From: Myxococcaceae bacterium
GTDB lineage: Bacteria > Myxococcota_A > Polyangia > Polyangiales > Ga0077539
Reading direction: 5' to 3'
Length of the DNA: 33,256 nucleotides
NCBI GenBank assembly: GCA_004297725.1
Contig: SCUS01000020.1
Span: 1-33,256 of the forward strand
Part shown: piece after piece, positions 22,281 to 33,256 of the stretch
Layout of the letters: each line of letters opens with the position of its first letter
How positions within the stretch are numbered: position 1 is the first letter of the stretch
Program-made: the position numbers and the translations under genes
Notes under the pieces: model-generated
Told to the model about the DNA's origin: nothing
The model's database searches: none
The model's input: only the letters and a program-made list of their open reading frames with translations

Positions 22281-23675
22281 ATGAGAGCCATCCCCCGGCG
22301 CATGGGCCTGCTGGTGCTCGCGGTGTTGCAAGGGTGCGCCACCACCGCGCCCATCGAGCGGCCTGAGTCCATGGCGCCCCACCTCCGCGTCCTCGCGGCC
22401 TCCAGCCGAGGCAGCGCCACCACCGCGCCGTCACGAGCCGCGGCCCTGCCCGATCCGAGCGGGCCCGAGGAGGTCGAGCTCTCGTCCTTCCTCGCCTACG
22501 CCGACGCCCGCGCGCCGGTGCTGCTCGTCGCCCGCAGCACCCGGTCGCGCGCCTCGGCTGCGCGTGCCGCCGCGGCGCCGTGGCTGCCCGCCAACCCCGA
22601 GGTCGGCCTCGCCGTCGGCCCCCGCCTCGGCATCGCCGGCACCGGGGTGGACGTCCAGGCCAGCATCACCCAGCAGTTCTTCATCGCCGGCGAGCGGGGA
22701 CTGCGCCTCGCGGCCGCCGACCGACAGCGGGACCTCACCGACGCCGAGATCGAGCAGCTTCGCTGGGCCGTGCACTGCGACGTCCACGCGGCCTTCCACC
22801 GGGCCCTGGTCCAGCGCGACCGCGCCCTCCTCGCCGCGCGCATCCTGGCCTTCCAGGAGGAGGTGCTGCGCATCGTCGAGCGCCAGATCCGCGCCGGGGA
22901 GACCGCCGGGCTCACGCAGCGCCTCACGCAAGCCGAGGTGGCGCAGGCACGGCAGGTCACCGTCGCCGCGACGCAGTCCTACCTCAGCGCGCGCATCCAG
23001 CTGGCCCAGCTCTCGGGCTGGCCCGTCGCGCGACCGCCGATCCCGATCGGGGCGGTGGACACACCGCGGGAGCCGCCGGCCCTCGAGGCGCTCCTCGCGA
23101 CCGCCCGCCAGCAGCTGCCGTCCCTCCGCACGCGAGACGCCGCCGTGCGCGAGGCCCGGGCGCGCGTCGCGGTGGCCGACCGCGAATCGTGGCCCCAGCC
23201 CACCGTGGGATTGCAGTACCAGCGAGAGGGCAACCCGACCGCCGAAGGGCCCTACCACACCGTGCTGGGCGTGCTGTCGGTGCCGATCCCGAGCTTCCAG
23301 CGCAACCAGGGAGAGCGGGCCCGATCGAGGGCCGACGTGAGGGTCGCGGAGGCCGAGGTGGCCGCCGCGCTCTCGCTCCTCGACGGCCAGGTGGCCCTCG
23401 CGCACAGCGAGGTCACTTCCGCGGCCCGTCGGCTGCTCAGCTACGGCACCGAGGTGCTCCCCCGCTTCGAGGAGAACCTCGTCCTCCTGCGGCGCTCCTT
23501 CGAGCTCGGCGAGATCGACGTGCTCGCGCTCTCCATCGGACGGGAGCGCTTCCTGCGCATCCAGAGCGACGCCCTCGACGCGCAGCTCGACTACTTCGTC
23601 GCGCTCGCGAACCTGGAGCGCACCGTCGGCGTGGACCTCTGGCGCGACGACCACGGACCGGAGGCCTCCCCATGA
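22281..23675 (+). CDS. TolC/CusC-type outer-membrane efflux lipoprotein (operon 2)
   Basis: This 464-residue outer-membrane factor forms the exit duct of the second pump. ATG 22281 gives a lipoprotein signal ending VLQGC (C19), as in CusC-type channels; the operon-1 counterpart lacks it. Two long helical repeats are visible, with 'PNPEVGLAVGPRLG'-like and 'VLSVPIPSFQRNQGER' segments near the repeat ends. A weak GGAG is 11 bases upstream; ATG 22182 in the same frame would add 33 residues without a signal sequence, so it was not chosen. The stop overlaps the adaptor's ATG as ATGA. Confidence 0.9.
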   Translation: MRAIPRRMGLLVLAVLQGCATTAPIERPESMAPHLRVLAASSRGSATTAPSRAAALPDPSGPEEVELSSFLAYADARAPVLLVARSTRSRASAARAAAAPWLPANPEVGLAVGPRLGIAGTGVDVQASITQQFFIAGERGLRLAAADRQRDLTDAEIEQLRWAVHCDVHAAFHRALVQRDRALLAARILAFQEEVLRIVERQIRAGETAGLTQRLTQAEVAQARQVTVAATQSYLSARIQLAQLSGWPVARPPIPIGAVDTPREPPALEALLATARQQLPSLRTRDAAVREARARVAVADRESWPQPTVGLQYQREGNPTAEGPYHTVLGVLSVPIPSFQRNQGERARSRADVRVAEAEVAAALSLLDGQVALAHSEVTSAARRLLSYGTEVLPRFEENLVLLRRSFELGEIDVLALSIGRERFLRIQSDALDAQLDYFVALANLERTVGVDLWRDDHGPEASP

Positions 23676-24808
23676 AGCGACTCGGATTGCGGATGTTCTG
23701 CGCGATCTTCCCGACCCTCGCCGCCTGCCAGGGCGCTCAGGCGCCTGCGGCGGCGGCCGCTCCCGAGGAGGCCGAGACGCCCCGCGAGGTTCGGCTGACC
23801 CCCGAGGCCATGCGGCTCGCGGGCATCCGCGCCGGGCGGGTCGAGCGGCGCGCGCTCGGCGGCGGCGTCGCGGTGCCCGCCGAGGTGCAGTTTGAGCCCA
23901 GCAGCACCGCGCAGGTCGGCCCGCTCGTCCCCGGGAGGATCACCCGGGTGGCCGTCCGTCTCGGCGACCGTGTGGTTCGCAACCAGCTCCTCGGGATCGT
24001 GGCGTCGAGCGATGTCTCCACCGCACGTGCTCGGCTCGGGCAGGCGCGCGCCCGCCTCGCCGCCGCGGACGCCACGCTCCGCCGGCAGCGCCTCCTCGCC
24101 ACCGAGGGCATCGGCGCGCAGCGCGCGGTCATCGAGGCGGAGGCGCAGGTCGGCGAGCTGCGCGCCGAGGTCGAGGGCACCCAGCGACAGCTCGCGGTCT
24201 TCGGGGCCGGGACCGCGGGCGAGCTGCAGCTGCGCTCGCCGATCGACGGCGTCGTGGTCGCCGTGCAGGCGACGCTCGGCGAGACCGCGAGCGCCGACCG
24301 CGCGGCCTTCGTCGTGACCGACCCGACCCGGGTGTGGGTGCGCGGCAACGTCCCGGAGCTCGAGATCGCGCGGGTCGCGGTCGGCAGCGCGGCGATCGTG
24401 CGCCTGCACGCCTTCCCGGACCTCTCGCTGCCCGGGACGATCGTCTACGTCGCGCCCGCCCTCGACGAGCAGAGCCGGTCGCTCCCGATCCGCGTCTCCC
24501 TCGCGACGCCCGACGCCCGCCTGCGGAGCGGCCTCTTCGGGAGCGTCGAGCTGGTCGGCGGCGCCGCGGACGAGCGCGTTCTGGTCGTGCCCATCGACGC
24601 GGTGGCGTCGGTCGCGGGGCAGACGACGGTGTTCGTTCCCGCTGCCGGGGCGAACACGTTCCGGCCGCAGGCGGTGGAGCTGGGCCGCCGCGCCGGGGGC
24701 TACTACGAGCTCCGCGGGGGCCTCGCGGAGGGCGCTGCGCTCGCCGTGAGCGGGGCGTTCACGCTCAAGAGCGCCCTCCAGAGCGGCGAGCTCGGCGAGG
24801 CCGACTGA
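23672..24808 (+). CDS. Membrane-fusion (periplasmic adaptor) lipoprotein of the RND pump (operon 2)
   Basis: This 378-residue adaptor has a lipoprotein signal ending TLAAC (C19). The lipoyl half 'GRITRVAVRLGDRVVRNQLLGIV' precedes an alpha-hairpin of about 110-175 with Ala/Arg/Glu-rich coiled-coil helices. The second half is 'LQLRSPIDGVVVAVQATLGE', and barrel segments such as 'RVWVRGNVPELEIARV' follow. It ends KSALQSGELGEAD. No obvious metal-binding N-terminal or C-terminal extension was seen. Its gene overlaps the channel gene by ATGA and ends one base before the RND gene, so the three are translated from one transcript. Confidence 0.92.
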   Translation: MKRLGLRMFCAIFPTLAACQGAQAPAAAAAPEEAETPREVRLTPEAMRLAGIRAGRVERRALGGGVAVPAEVQFEPSSTAQVGPLVPGRITRVAVRLGDRVVRNQLLGIVASSDVSTARARLGQARARLAAADATLRRQRLLATEGIGAQRAVIEAEAQVGELRAEVEGTQRQLAVFGAGTAGELQLRSPIDGVVVAVQATLGETASADRAAFVVTDPTRVWVRGNVPELEIARVAVGSAAIVRLHAFPDLSLPGTIVYVAPALDEQSRSLPIRVSLATPDARLRSGLFGSVELVGGAADERVLVVPIDAVASVAGQTTVFVPAAGANTFRPQAVELGRRAGGYYELRGGLAEGAALAVSGAFTLKSALQSGELGEAD

Positions 24809-24809
24809 G

Positions 24810-27977
<3,168 letters not shown>

Positions 27978-27986
27978 GCCCGCGAC

Positions 27987-29357
27987 GTGACCAGAAGCCC
28001 CACCATTCGCCCACGCCGCGCCGCCGCCATCCTCGCCGCGATGGTCCTCGGCGCCACGCCTGCGAGCGCGAACGGCCGCTTCCCTACAGCGCAGGACGTT
28101 GTCGTTGGTCCGGGTTCACGGAGCGACGTGATCGTCCTGCGGACCACGTTCGGACTCGTGGTCAGTCGTGACGCGGGGGCGACCTTTCACTGGATGTGCG
28201 AGGCGCAGATCTACCGGCCGCTATTCCTGACCGGCGAGGTCGATCCCTCCATCGCGGTCGCGGCCGATGGGAGCATCGTGTTCGGCTTCCCGCGGGGGAT
28301 CCACCTGTCGCCAGATGGCTGCCAGATCGCGCGCGACCCGGCGGCCATGGACCACTACATCGCAGACCTCACGACGAACCCGACGGGGGAGCGTCTCTTC
28401 GCCATCGAGTCGGATCCCGGGATGCCCAACCACGTACTCCGGGCGGACTCGCGCGGACTCCGCTTCGAGCGCCTCGGCGCGGGCGTCGCGGGCGTCCTGT
28501 TCACGAACCTGGACGTGGCTGCGAGCCGTCCCGGGCGACTCTACGCCAGCGGCTTCACCGTGGGTACGCGATCCCCGCGCATCTTCCGCAGCGACGACGA
28601 CGGCGTCACGCTCGTCCCACTGGCGCCAGACCTCGGACCGGCCGAGGACGCGTGGTTGAGCGGCGTCGATCCGGCGGACCCCGACGTGCTCTACGTGCGG
28701 TCGTACATGGGCGGGGGCACGGCCCTCCTGCGCAGCGCCGACGGCGGCGCGCATTTCACCCGCGTGGCCTCGACGAGCGGACCGATGCTGGGCTTCGCGC
28801 TCAGCGACGATGGACAGGTGGTCTGGATGGGCAGCGCCGAGGACGGGCTCTGGCGCTCGGACGACCGCGGGCGCTCGTTCGCGCCGGTGAGCGACCTGCC
28901 AACACTCTGTCTCCGGCAACACGCCGGGGTGCTCTGGGCCTGCTCGGACTGGACGCGACGACCCTTCGCGCTGGGGCGCTCGCGCGACGGCGGGCGAAGC
29001 TTCGAGCCGGTCGTGCGCTGGGGGGACGTGGCGGGTCCCTTCACGTGCGACCCCGGGCTGATGGGCCCCGTCGTGTGCGGCTGGCAGTGGCCCAGCGTAC
29101 AGGACCAGCTGCAGCGCGTGGCGGACGCTGGCGGCGTCGTGAAGGAGCCGCCGCCGGTCGCGTTCGATGCCGGTGCGCGCGGAGGGGACGCTCCCATGCC
29201 GCCGGGCGCTGGCGGCTGCGCCATCGGCGGTGCCCGGCCGGGGTCCACCGCGATCGGGTGGTGCGTCACCGGCCTGCTGTTGCTCTGCTCCCGGCGTCGT
29301 GCTCGGGCTCACAGCGCGCGCCCCCGAACCTCTCCCCGAAGCCTCCAACCCTCTTGA
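27987..29357 (+). CDS. MYXO-CTERM BNR/Asp-box-like beta-propeller surface protein (paralogue 3)
   Basis: This 456-residue protein starts at GTG 27987, nine bases after the RND stop. Its signal peptide (about 1-28, ending ASA) precedes NGRFPTAQDVVVGPG, the mature start shared with the paralogues. Blades carry SRDAGATF, RSDDDGVT, RSADGGAHF and RSDDRGRSF turns. Conserved cysteines (WMC, CLRQHAGVLWAC, then Cys pairs before QWPSVQDQL) probably form disulfides. The tail GGCAIGG, a hydrophobic run and CSRRRARAH matches MYXO-CTERM. The active-site layout of true sialidases is not evident. An internal ATG at 28041 would cut into the signal peptide, so GTG is preferred. It links the pump genes to the lipoprotein set downstream and is most likely on the same transcript. 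Confidence 0.85.
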   Translation: MTRSPTIRPRRAAAILAAMVLGATPASANGRFPTAQDVVVGPGSRSDVIVLRTTFGLVVSRDAGATFHWMCEAQIYRPLFLTGEVDPSIAVAADGSIVFGFPRGIHLSPDGCQIARDPAAMDHYIADLTTNPTGERLFAIESDPGMPNHVLRADSRGLRFERLGAGVAGVLFTNLDVAASRPGRLYASGFTVGTRSPRIFRSDDDGVTLVPLAPDLGPAEDAWLSGVDPADPDVLYVRSYMGGGTALLRSADGGAHFTRVASTSGPMLGFALSDDGQVVWMGSAEDGLWRSDDRGRSFAPVSDLPTLCLRQHAGVLWACSDWTRRPFALGRSRDGGRSFEPVVRWGDVAGPFTCDPGLMGPVVCGWQWPSVQDQLQRVADAGGVVKEPPPVAFDAGARGGDAPMPPGAGGCAIGGARPGSTAIGWCVTGLLLLCSRRRARAHSARPRTSPRSLQPS

Positions 29358-29368
29358 GGATCAAGCCG

Positions 29369-30013
29369 ATGATTCAACCCCGTATGGCCGTCGCCACCCT
29401 CGCAGCCCTGTCCCTCCCGCTGGTGTTCGCCGTCGCGTGCGACGACCACACCGTGACCAGCGCGGCCTGCAGCGACCGGAGCGTGATCAGCCTCCCGGCC
29501 TGCCCGACCGAGGACGGCTTCAGCGACGAAACCTGCCAGAGCTTCGATGACCGCACCGCGAACGGGCAGTCGATGGCGAACGACACGCGCGCACCCTCCA
29601 TCGCCGCGCCTACCGAAGGGCAGGCCGTAGCCGGCACCACGCCCTTCACCTTCCAATGGATGGCGCCCACCTCCCTGCGCTGGCGTGTGCCCGCGCCGCG
29701 CGCACTGACCCTCGCGGACGAGTGGCGACGCTGGACGACCCTCGTCCCCGAGGCCCAGGCCCACTGTCCGCCCTTCAGCGGCCGCGGCTACGACCTGATC
29801 TTTCGTAGCGGAGACCAGGTCGTATTCCGTCGCCAGCAGTCGGGGACCTCCTGGACGCCCGACGCCGCAGCCTGGGCGCGACTTCGTACGGCGGCGTCCG
29901 GGGGTGCGCTCGCCCTCACCATCCAGACGGCGACCTTCAGCGCGAACCTGATCCCGAGCGGCAGTGGCCCCTTCGTCCAGAGCACTCCGCGCCGCTTCAC
30001 CATCACCCCATAG
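29369..30013 (+). CDS. Unrecognised lipoprotein with an Ig/FN3-like domain
   Basis: This 214-residue protein has a signal ending FAVAC (C24), so it is likely a lipoprotein. After a Cys/Asp-rich stretch (CDDHTVTSAACSDRS, CPTEDGFSDETC) comes 'APTEGQAVAGTTPFTFQWMAP', the shape of an FN3/Ig-like strand pair. A large domain follows with 'GRGYDLIFRSGDQVVFRRQQSG' and 'FVQSTPRRFTI'. The two-part domain is familiar in predicted myxobacterial secreted proteins, but I do not know its function. ATG 29369 has GAGGA eight bases upstream, overlapping the end of the propeller gene. The next gene starts 12 bases after the stop. Confidence 0.65.
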   Translation: MIQPRMAVATLAALSLPLVFAVACDDHTVTSAACSDRSVISLPACPTEDGFSDETCQSFDDRTANGQSMANDTRAPSIAAPTEGQAVAGTTPFTFQWMAPTSLRWRVPAPRALTLADEWRRWTTLVPEAQAHCPPFSGRGYDLIFRSGDQVVFRRQQSGTSWTPDAAAWARLRTAASGGALALTIQTATFSANLIPSGSGPFVQSTPRRFTITP

Positions 30014-30025
30014 ATCGGACACAGG

Positions 30026-31288
30026 ATGCAGCCGCTGGCTCAGACCCCCAGGCGCGCACGGAGAGCGCCCCTCGTCGTCTCGCTCCTCATCGCCACGGGC
30101 CTCGCCGGCTGCGGGGAGGAGCGTGTCGTCTACGACCGCCCGGACGCGAGCGCCTGGGGTCCCCGCTGCGAGCGCGCGAGCCTCCCCGATGGCGGTGTCG
30201 GCAACGTCGCGTACGTCTCCAACAGCCTGATGAACTCCGTCTCGGTCCTCGACCTCGCCGCGGGCCGCACCCTCGCGACGCACCCCGTGTCCGTCGGCCC
30301 GCTCGCCGAGAACGGCCCGCACCACCTGGCCATCGACCTCGCCGCGGGGGTGCTCTACTCGCCCCTCTCGTTCCCGGCGCCGGCGATTCCCGCGGGGCCC
30401 CACGCCGAGCATGGCTCTGCCGCCTCGCCCGGCGTTTTCGTCAAGCGCTCGCTTTGCGACTTCCGTCTGCTGGGGCAGATCGACCTCGACCCCAACCCCG
30501 GCGACCTCGTCCTCTCGCCCGACGGTCGCACGGCGTACATCTCGCACTTCGACCTGCGCCGCGCCCTCTCCAACGTGGGCAGTCCCGACGCGCAGCGCTC
30601 CAACCTCCTGGTGATCGACACCCGCACCATGACCCGCACGGCGACGGTGCCGGTCTGCGTGGCCGCCCACGGGATGGCGGTCTCACCCGACGGTCGCACG
30701 GTCTTCATGGCCTGCTACGGCGACGACGCCCTCGGCGTGGTCTCGCTCGACGGACCCCGACCGTCGGCGCGGCTCGTCCACATCGCCGGGGTCCCGACGA
30801 GCGCCGTCAGCCCGACGCACGGCCCCTACTCCCTGGGCCTCTCGCCCGACGGCGGCACGGTGTGGGTCGGCTGCACCGTGTCGGGGGTGCTCCTCGCGTA
30901 CGACGTCGCCGCGGGGCGCTTCGACGAGACCCGGCTCACCCGGCGCCTCCCTGGAAAGCCGTACTTCCCGGGGTTCAGCCCCGATGGTGCCACCATGGTC
31001 GTGCCCACGCAGGGACGCGACTCCCTCGCCCGCGTGACCACACGCGCGCCGCTCACGGTGCTCCAGCAGGTCGCCTTCGCTCCCGGCCAGTGCGTCCTTC
31101 CCCACCAGGTCGCCTACGGCCCCGATGGTCTCTACTACCTCGTCTGCGAGGGCCGCCATGGGACCGATCCCGCCCTCAACCAGCCGGGCACCGTGCTCGC
31201 GCTCAACCCCGACGACCTCTCGGTGGTGCGCCAGTTCACGGTGGGCGTGTTCCCCGACGCGATCGTCTTCGCGAGGCCACGCCCGTGA
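30026..31288 (+). CDS. YVTN/lactonase-like beta-propeller lipoprotein
   Basis: This 420-residue protein has a lipobox ending GLAGC (C29). The rest reads as a seven-bladed YVTN/YncE-style propeller. Each blade has a signature such as 'LSPDGRTAYISHFD', 'VSPDGRTVFMACYG', 'LSPDGGTVWVGCTV' and 'FSPDGATMVVPTQG'. Such propellers often bind ligands or act with periplasmic redox proteins. Neighbours here support the second: a two-heme cytochrome c follows at once, with overlap GTGA. No active-site pattern for a lactonase was identified. ATG 30026 has AGG just before it; the upstream lipoprotein gene ends 12 bases earlier. Confidence 0.85.
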   Translation: MQPLAQTPRRARRAPLVVSLLIATGLAGCGEERVVYDRPDASAWGPRCERASLPDGGVGNVAYVSNSLMNSVSVLDLAAGRTLATHPVSVGPLAENGPHHLAIDLAAGVLYSPLSFPAPAIPAGPHAEHGSAASPGVFVKRSLCDFRLLGQIDLDPNPGDLVLSPDGRTAYISHFDLRRALSNVGSPDAQRSNLLVIDTRTMTRTATVPVCVAAHGMAVSPDGRTVFMACYGDDALGVVSLDGPRPSARLVHIAGVPTSAVSPTHGPYSLGLSPDGGTVWVGCTVSGVLLAYDVAAGRFDETRLTRRLPGKPYFPGFSPDGATMVVPTQGRDSLARVTTRAPLTVLQQVAFAPGQCVLPHQVAYGPDGLYYLVCEGRHGTDPALNQPGTVLALNPDDLSVVRQFTVGVFPDAIVFARPRP

Positions 31289-32028
31289 GGCTCACAGCCC
31301 TGGTCGCGCTCGCCCTGCTCTTCGCCGCGTGCGCCGACACCGAGCGTCGCGAACCGCTCGCCGCGCGCGGCGCCGAGATTGCCGGTGATCCCGCTTCGAG
31401 CCGCTCGCGGTACAACGTCTTCGCCTGCACCACCTGCCACGCCGTGCGCCCCGCGGACGTCGGTGACCGCCTGCTGCCGGGCGCGACGCTGGAGGGCGCG
31501 GCAAGACGGCCGTCGTTCTGGGGCGGTGATGTGCTGCACCTGCGCGAGGCGGTCGAGCGGTGCTGGGTCTTCTTCCAGCGCGGCACGCCGACGGACCTCG
31601 ACGGGCCCACGGGCGAGGCGCTCTCCGCCTGGCTCGACTCCCTCGCCCCGGAAGGCGCCACCGCAGGGACCCAGCCGCTGACGTACACCTGGCCGCGCAC
31701 CGTCCGGTCTCTCGGCGATGGAGACGCAGCCCGCGCACGACCCATCTGGGACCGCGCCTGTGCGAACTGTCACGGCGCCATCGGGACGGGCGTCGGCCGG
31801 CTCGGGTCGCTGGTGTCCATCATCCCGCAGGACACCCAGCGCGAGCACTGCGCGACCGTATTCCCGCCGACCTATCCCGACGCCACGACGTACATGCGTA
31901 CGGTGGTCGTGGAGAAGATCCGCCACGGGAGCTTCCTCGGCTACGCTGGCAGCATGCCGCCGTTCTCCAACGAGGTGCTCTCCGACGACGACGTGCGGCA
32001 CCTCACGGCGCTCTTCCGATGCCCGTGA
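31285..32028 (+). CDS. Diheme cytochrome c lipoprotein
   Basis: This 247-residue protein has a lipoprotein signal ending FAAC (C16) and two heme-attachment motifs: CTTCH (48-52) and CANCH (159-163). A likely distal Met for the second heme is M224, in GSMPPFS. The first half has 'REAVERCWVFFQRG' and no obvious Met ligand, so heme 1 may use another residue or be five-coordinate. The arrangement resembles diheme electron-transfer cytochromes, and it is anchored in the envelope. GTG 31285 overlaps the stop of the propeller gene as GTGA, so the two are probably made together. A partner reductase or oxidase is not in the window. Confidence 0.9.
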   Translation: MRLTALVALALLFAACADTERREPLAARGAEIAGDPASSRSRYNVFACTTCHAVRPADVGDRLLPGATLEGAARRPSFWGGDVLHLREAVERCWVFFQRGTPTDLDGPTGEALSAWLDSLAPEGATAGTQPLTYTWPRTVRSLGDGDAARARPIWDRACANCHGAIGTGVGRLGSLVSIIPQDTQREHCATVFPPTYPDATTYMRTVVVEKIRHGSFLGYAGSMPPFSNEVLSDDDVRHLTALFRCP

Positions 32029-32104
32029 CCACGATCACGCGCACGATCCTGCTGGCGGCCAAGAGCAGGTACGCTCCTTGTGCGGAGCCTCCCGCCTTTT
32101 CACC

Positions 32105-33064
32105 ATGAACCACCTCCTTCGTCCCCGCTTCGGTTCGCTGCTCCCGCTGGTCGCCGCGCTCGGCTGCGAGGGCGAAATCGGAACGCCCGCCGACCTCGTC
32201 GAAGCCGACGCGTCCGTCACCGACGCCTCGATCGACGTGGCCCCCGACGTCGGGCCCTGCGCCCCGTGCTCGGTGTGGCAGGTGCGCTGCGGCAGCCAGT
32301 GCGTCGACCTCACGGTGAATCCCGAGCACTGCGGCGCCTGCAACGTCCGCTGCGACGGGCGCTCACAGTGGTGCCGCAGCGGCGTGTGCGCCAGCGTCGC
32401 CGGGCGATGCGTCTCGGTGGTTGCGAGCCGCGACGCGGGCGTCGATGCGTCGGTCTCGACGGACGCCGGAGCGCGCGACCAGGGCCTGCGCGGCGAGTAC
32501 TACGCGACGGCGAACCTCCGCACGCTCCGTCAGGTGCGCGTCGATCCGACGGTGGACTTTGACTGGACCATGGTCACGCCCCCGGTGCCGGTCTCGCGCG
32601 AGACCTTCTCGGCGCGCTGGTCGGGCACCGTCCGCCCGCGCTTCACGGAACGGTACACGTTCATCACATCGACGGACGACGGGGTGCGGCTGTGGATCGA
32701 TGACCAGCTCCTCATCGACGACTGGACCACGCACGCGGCCACCGAGCGAACGGGCACCATCGAGCTCAGGGGGAGCCGCCCGTACAGCCTACGGCTGGAG
32801 TACTTCAACGGCGCGGGCGCCGGCTCGACGCGACTCTCCTGGACGAGCCCCAGCCAGATGCGGGAGGTGGTCCCGGCGTCGGCGCTGACGCCCGGAACCG
32901 GGGTTGACTCTGGCTGCGACGATGGCGTCTGCTGCCTCGCCGGTGGGACCTCGCCAGTCTGTTGCCCCGGCACCACCCGCTGCGTGATGAATGATCGGTT
33001 CGCCGGGTGCTGCCCGCTGGATGAGCCTTGCGGGGAGTTCCCGCTCTGCTCGGCGCCCCGCTGA
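32105..33064 (+). CDS. PA14-domain lipoprotein with a Cys-rich region
   Basis: This 319-residue protein has a lipobox ending AALGC (C21). It has an acidic linker (about 30-50), a Cys-rich block (CGSQCVDLTVNPEHCGACNVRC, near 62-83) of a kind common in myxobacterial surface proteins, and a PA14 domain (about 127-262) with 'GLRGEYY', 'FSARWSGTVRPRFTERYTF', 'TSTDDGVRLWIDDQLLIDDW' and 'LEYFNGAGAG'. A C-terminal Cys cluster follows, with eleven Cys residues after 270. PA14 domains usually bind carbohydrate or cover surface enzymes. It is 76 bases after the cytochrome gene and may have its own promoter or be the last gene of the run. Confidence 0.88.
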   Translation: MNHLLRPRFGSLLPLVAALGCEGEIGTPADLVEADASVTDASIDVAPDVGPCAPCSVWQVRCGSQCVDLTVNPEHCGACNVRCDGRSQWCRSGVCASVAGRCVSVVASRDAGVDASVSTDAGARDQGLRGEYYATANLRTLRQVRVDPTVDFDWTMVTPPVPVSRETFSARWSGTVRPRFTERYTFITSTDDGVRLWIDDQLLIDDWTTHAATERTGTIELRGSRPYSLRLEYFNGAGAGSTRLSWTSPSQMREVVPASALTPGTGVDSGCDDGVCCLAGGTSPVCCPGTTRCVMNDRFAGCCPLDEPCGEFPLCSAPR

Positions 33065-33256
33065 TGGGGAACTGCGGGTGGCTGTCCCTCGGGGGTGCGG
33101 TTGTTGAGAGTGGACGACGAGCTTGACCGCGCGGGAGCGGATAGGGCGTCCAACGGCCCGGAGCGTGAGGAGCTCCTGCCGGCCCCGCCCAGCCGGGCGT
33201 CGTCACGGCCCCGTCGGCGGTGCGATCAGCGCGGACACAGCTTACTACTGCGTGTA
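33065..33256. other. Downstream edge; no gene called
   Basis: Nothing firm was identified. A plus-strand frame beginning GTG near 33095 or 33110 stays open to the window end and could be the N-terminus of a gene (LLRVDDELDRAGADRASNG), but the composition is Arg/Ser-rich and there is no strong ribosome-binding site. Confidence 0.3.

Noticed and set aside
32073..32096. GCTCC/GGAGC hairpin after the cytochrome gene as a terminator
   Set aside because: The stem is only five bases and the T-run is short and displaced, so support is too weak.
33095..33256. Partial gene from GTG at 33095 or 33110
   Set aside because: Only about 50 codons, Arg/Ser-rich, and no strong ribosome-binding site.

Overview
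The window looks like chromosomal accessory DNA from a myxobacterium (Myxococcota, probably a Polyangia-type lineage). The DNA is very GC-rich with GC-ending codons. Many proteins are lipoproteins, Asp-Ala-Gly-type linkers occur, and three proteins end in a MYXO-CTERM-like sorting tail (a Gly-Cys motif, a short hydrophobic stretch and an Arg cluster). No rRNA, tRNA, CRISPR array or transposase gene was seen.

Layout. (i) 1-3081 is a remnant-rich left edge. It holds the N-terminus of a large DEAD/DEAH helicase, a 600-bp gene-free stretch with a long hairpin, a phage/plasmid-type primase-helicase relative whose ATPase motifs are missing, and a frameshifted scrap of an EamA transporter. (ii) 3117-8342 (minus) encodes a P1B-4-type metal ATPase, a MYXO-CTERM beta-propeller and a pentameric ligand-gated ion channel (pLGIC); the last two overlap by ATGA. 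(iii) 8487-9143 encodes a small, probably DNA-binding, protein. (iv) 9348-18133 (minus) is an operon: BlaI repressor, M56 membrane protease, outer-membrane channel, membrane-fusion protein, CzcA-type RND pump, and a P1B ATPase with a non-canonical metal-site motif. Two near-identical double palindromes bracket this operon. (v) 18366-20554 (plus) holds a PEGA-like lipoprotein and a second MYXO-CTERM propeller broken by two single-base frameshifts. (vi) 20726-33064 (plus) starts with the same BlaI/M56/OMF/MFP/RND order. It continues into a third MYXO-CTERM propeller, an unrecognised lipoprotein, a YVTN-type propeller lipoprotein, a two-heme cytochrome c lipoprotein and a PA14 lipoprotein.

How it may work together. 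Two CzcCBA-type pumps would move divalent metal out across the envelope, and two P-type ATPases would move metal across the inner membrane. The most striking theme is control: each pump operon begins with a BlaI repressor and a short BlaR-like M56 protease that lacks a penicillin sensor. One of these proteases has a Cys/His-rich loop between TM2 and TM3, which suggests a metal-responsive proteolytic switch. Surface propellers of one family accompany the metal units, one of them coupled to the channel gene. The metal specificities, the sensing model and the redox role of the right-hand lipoproteins are inferences.
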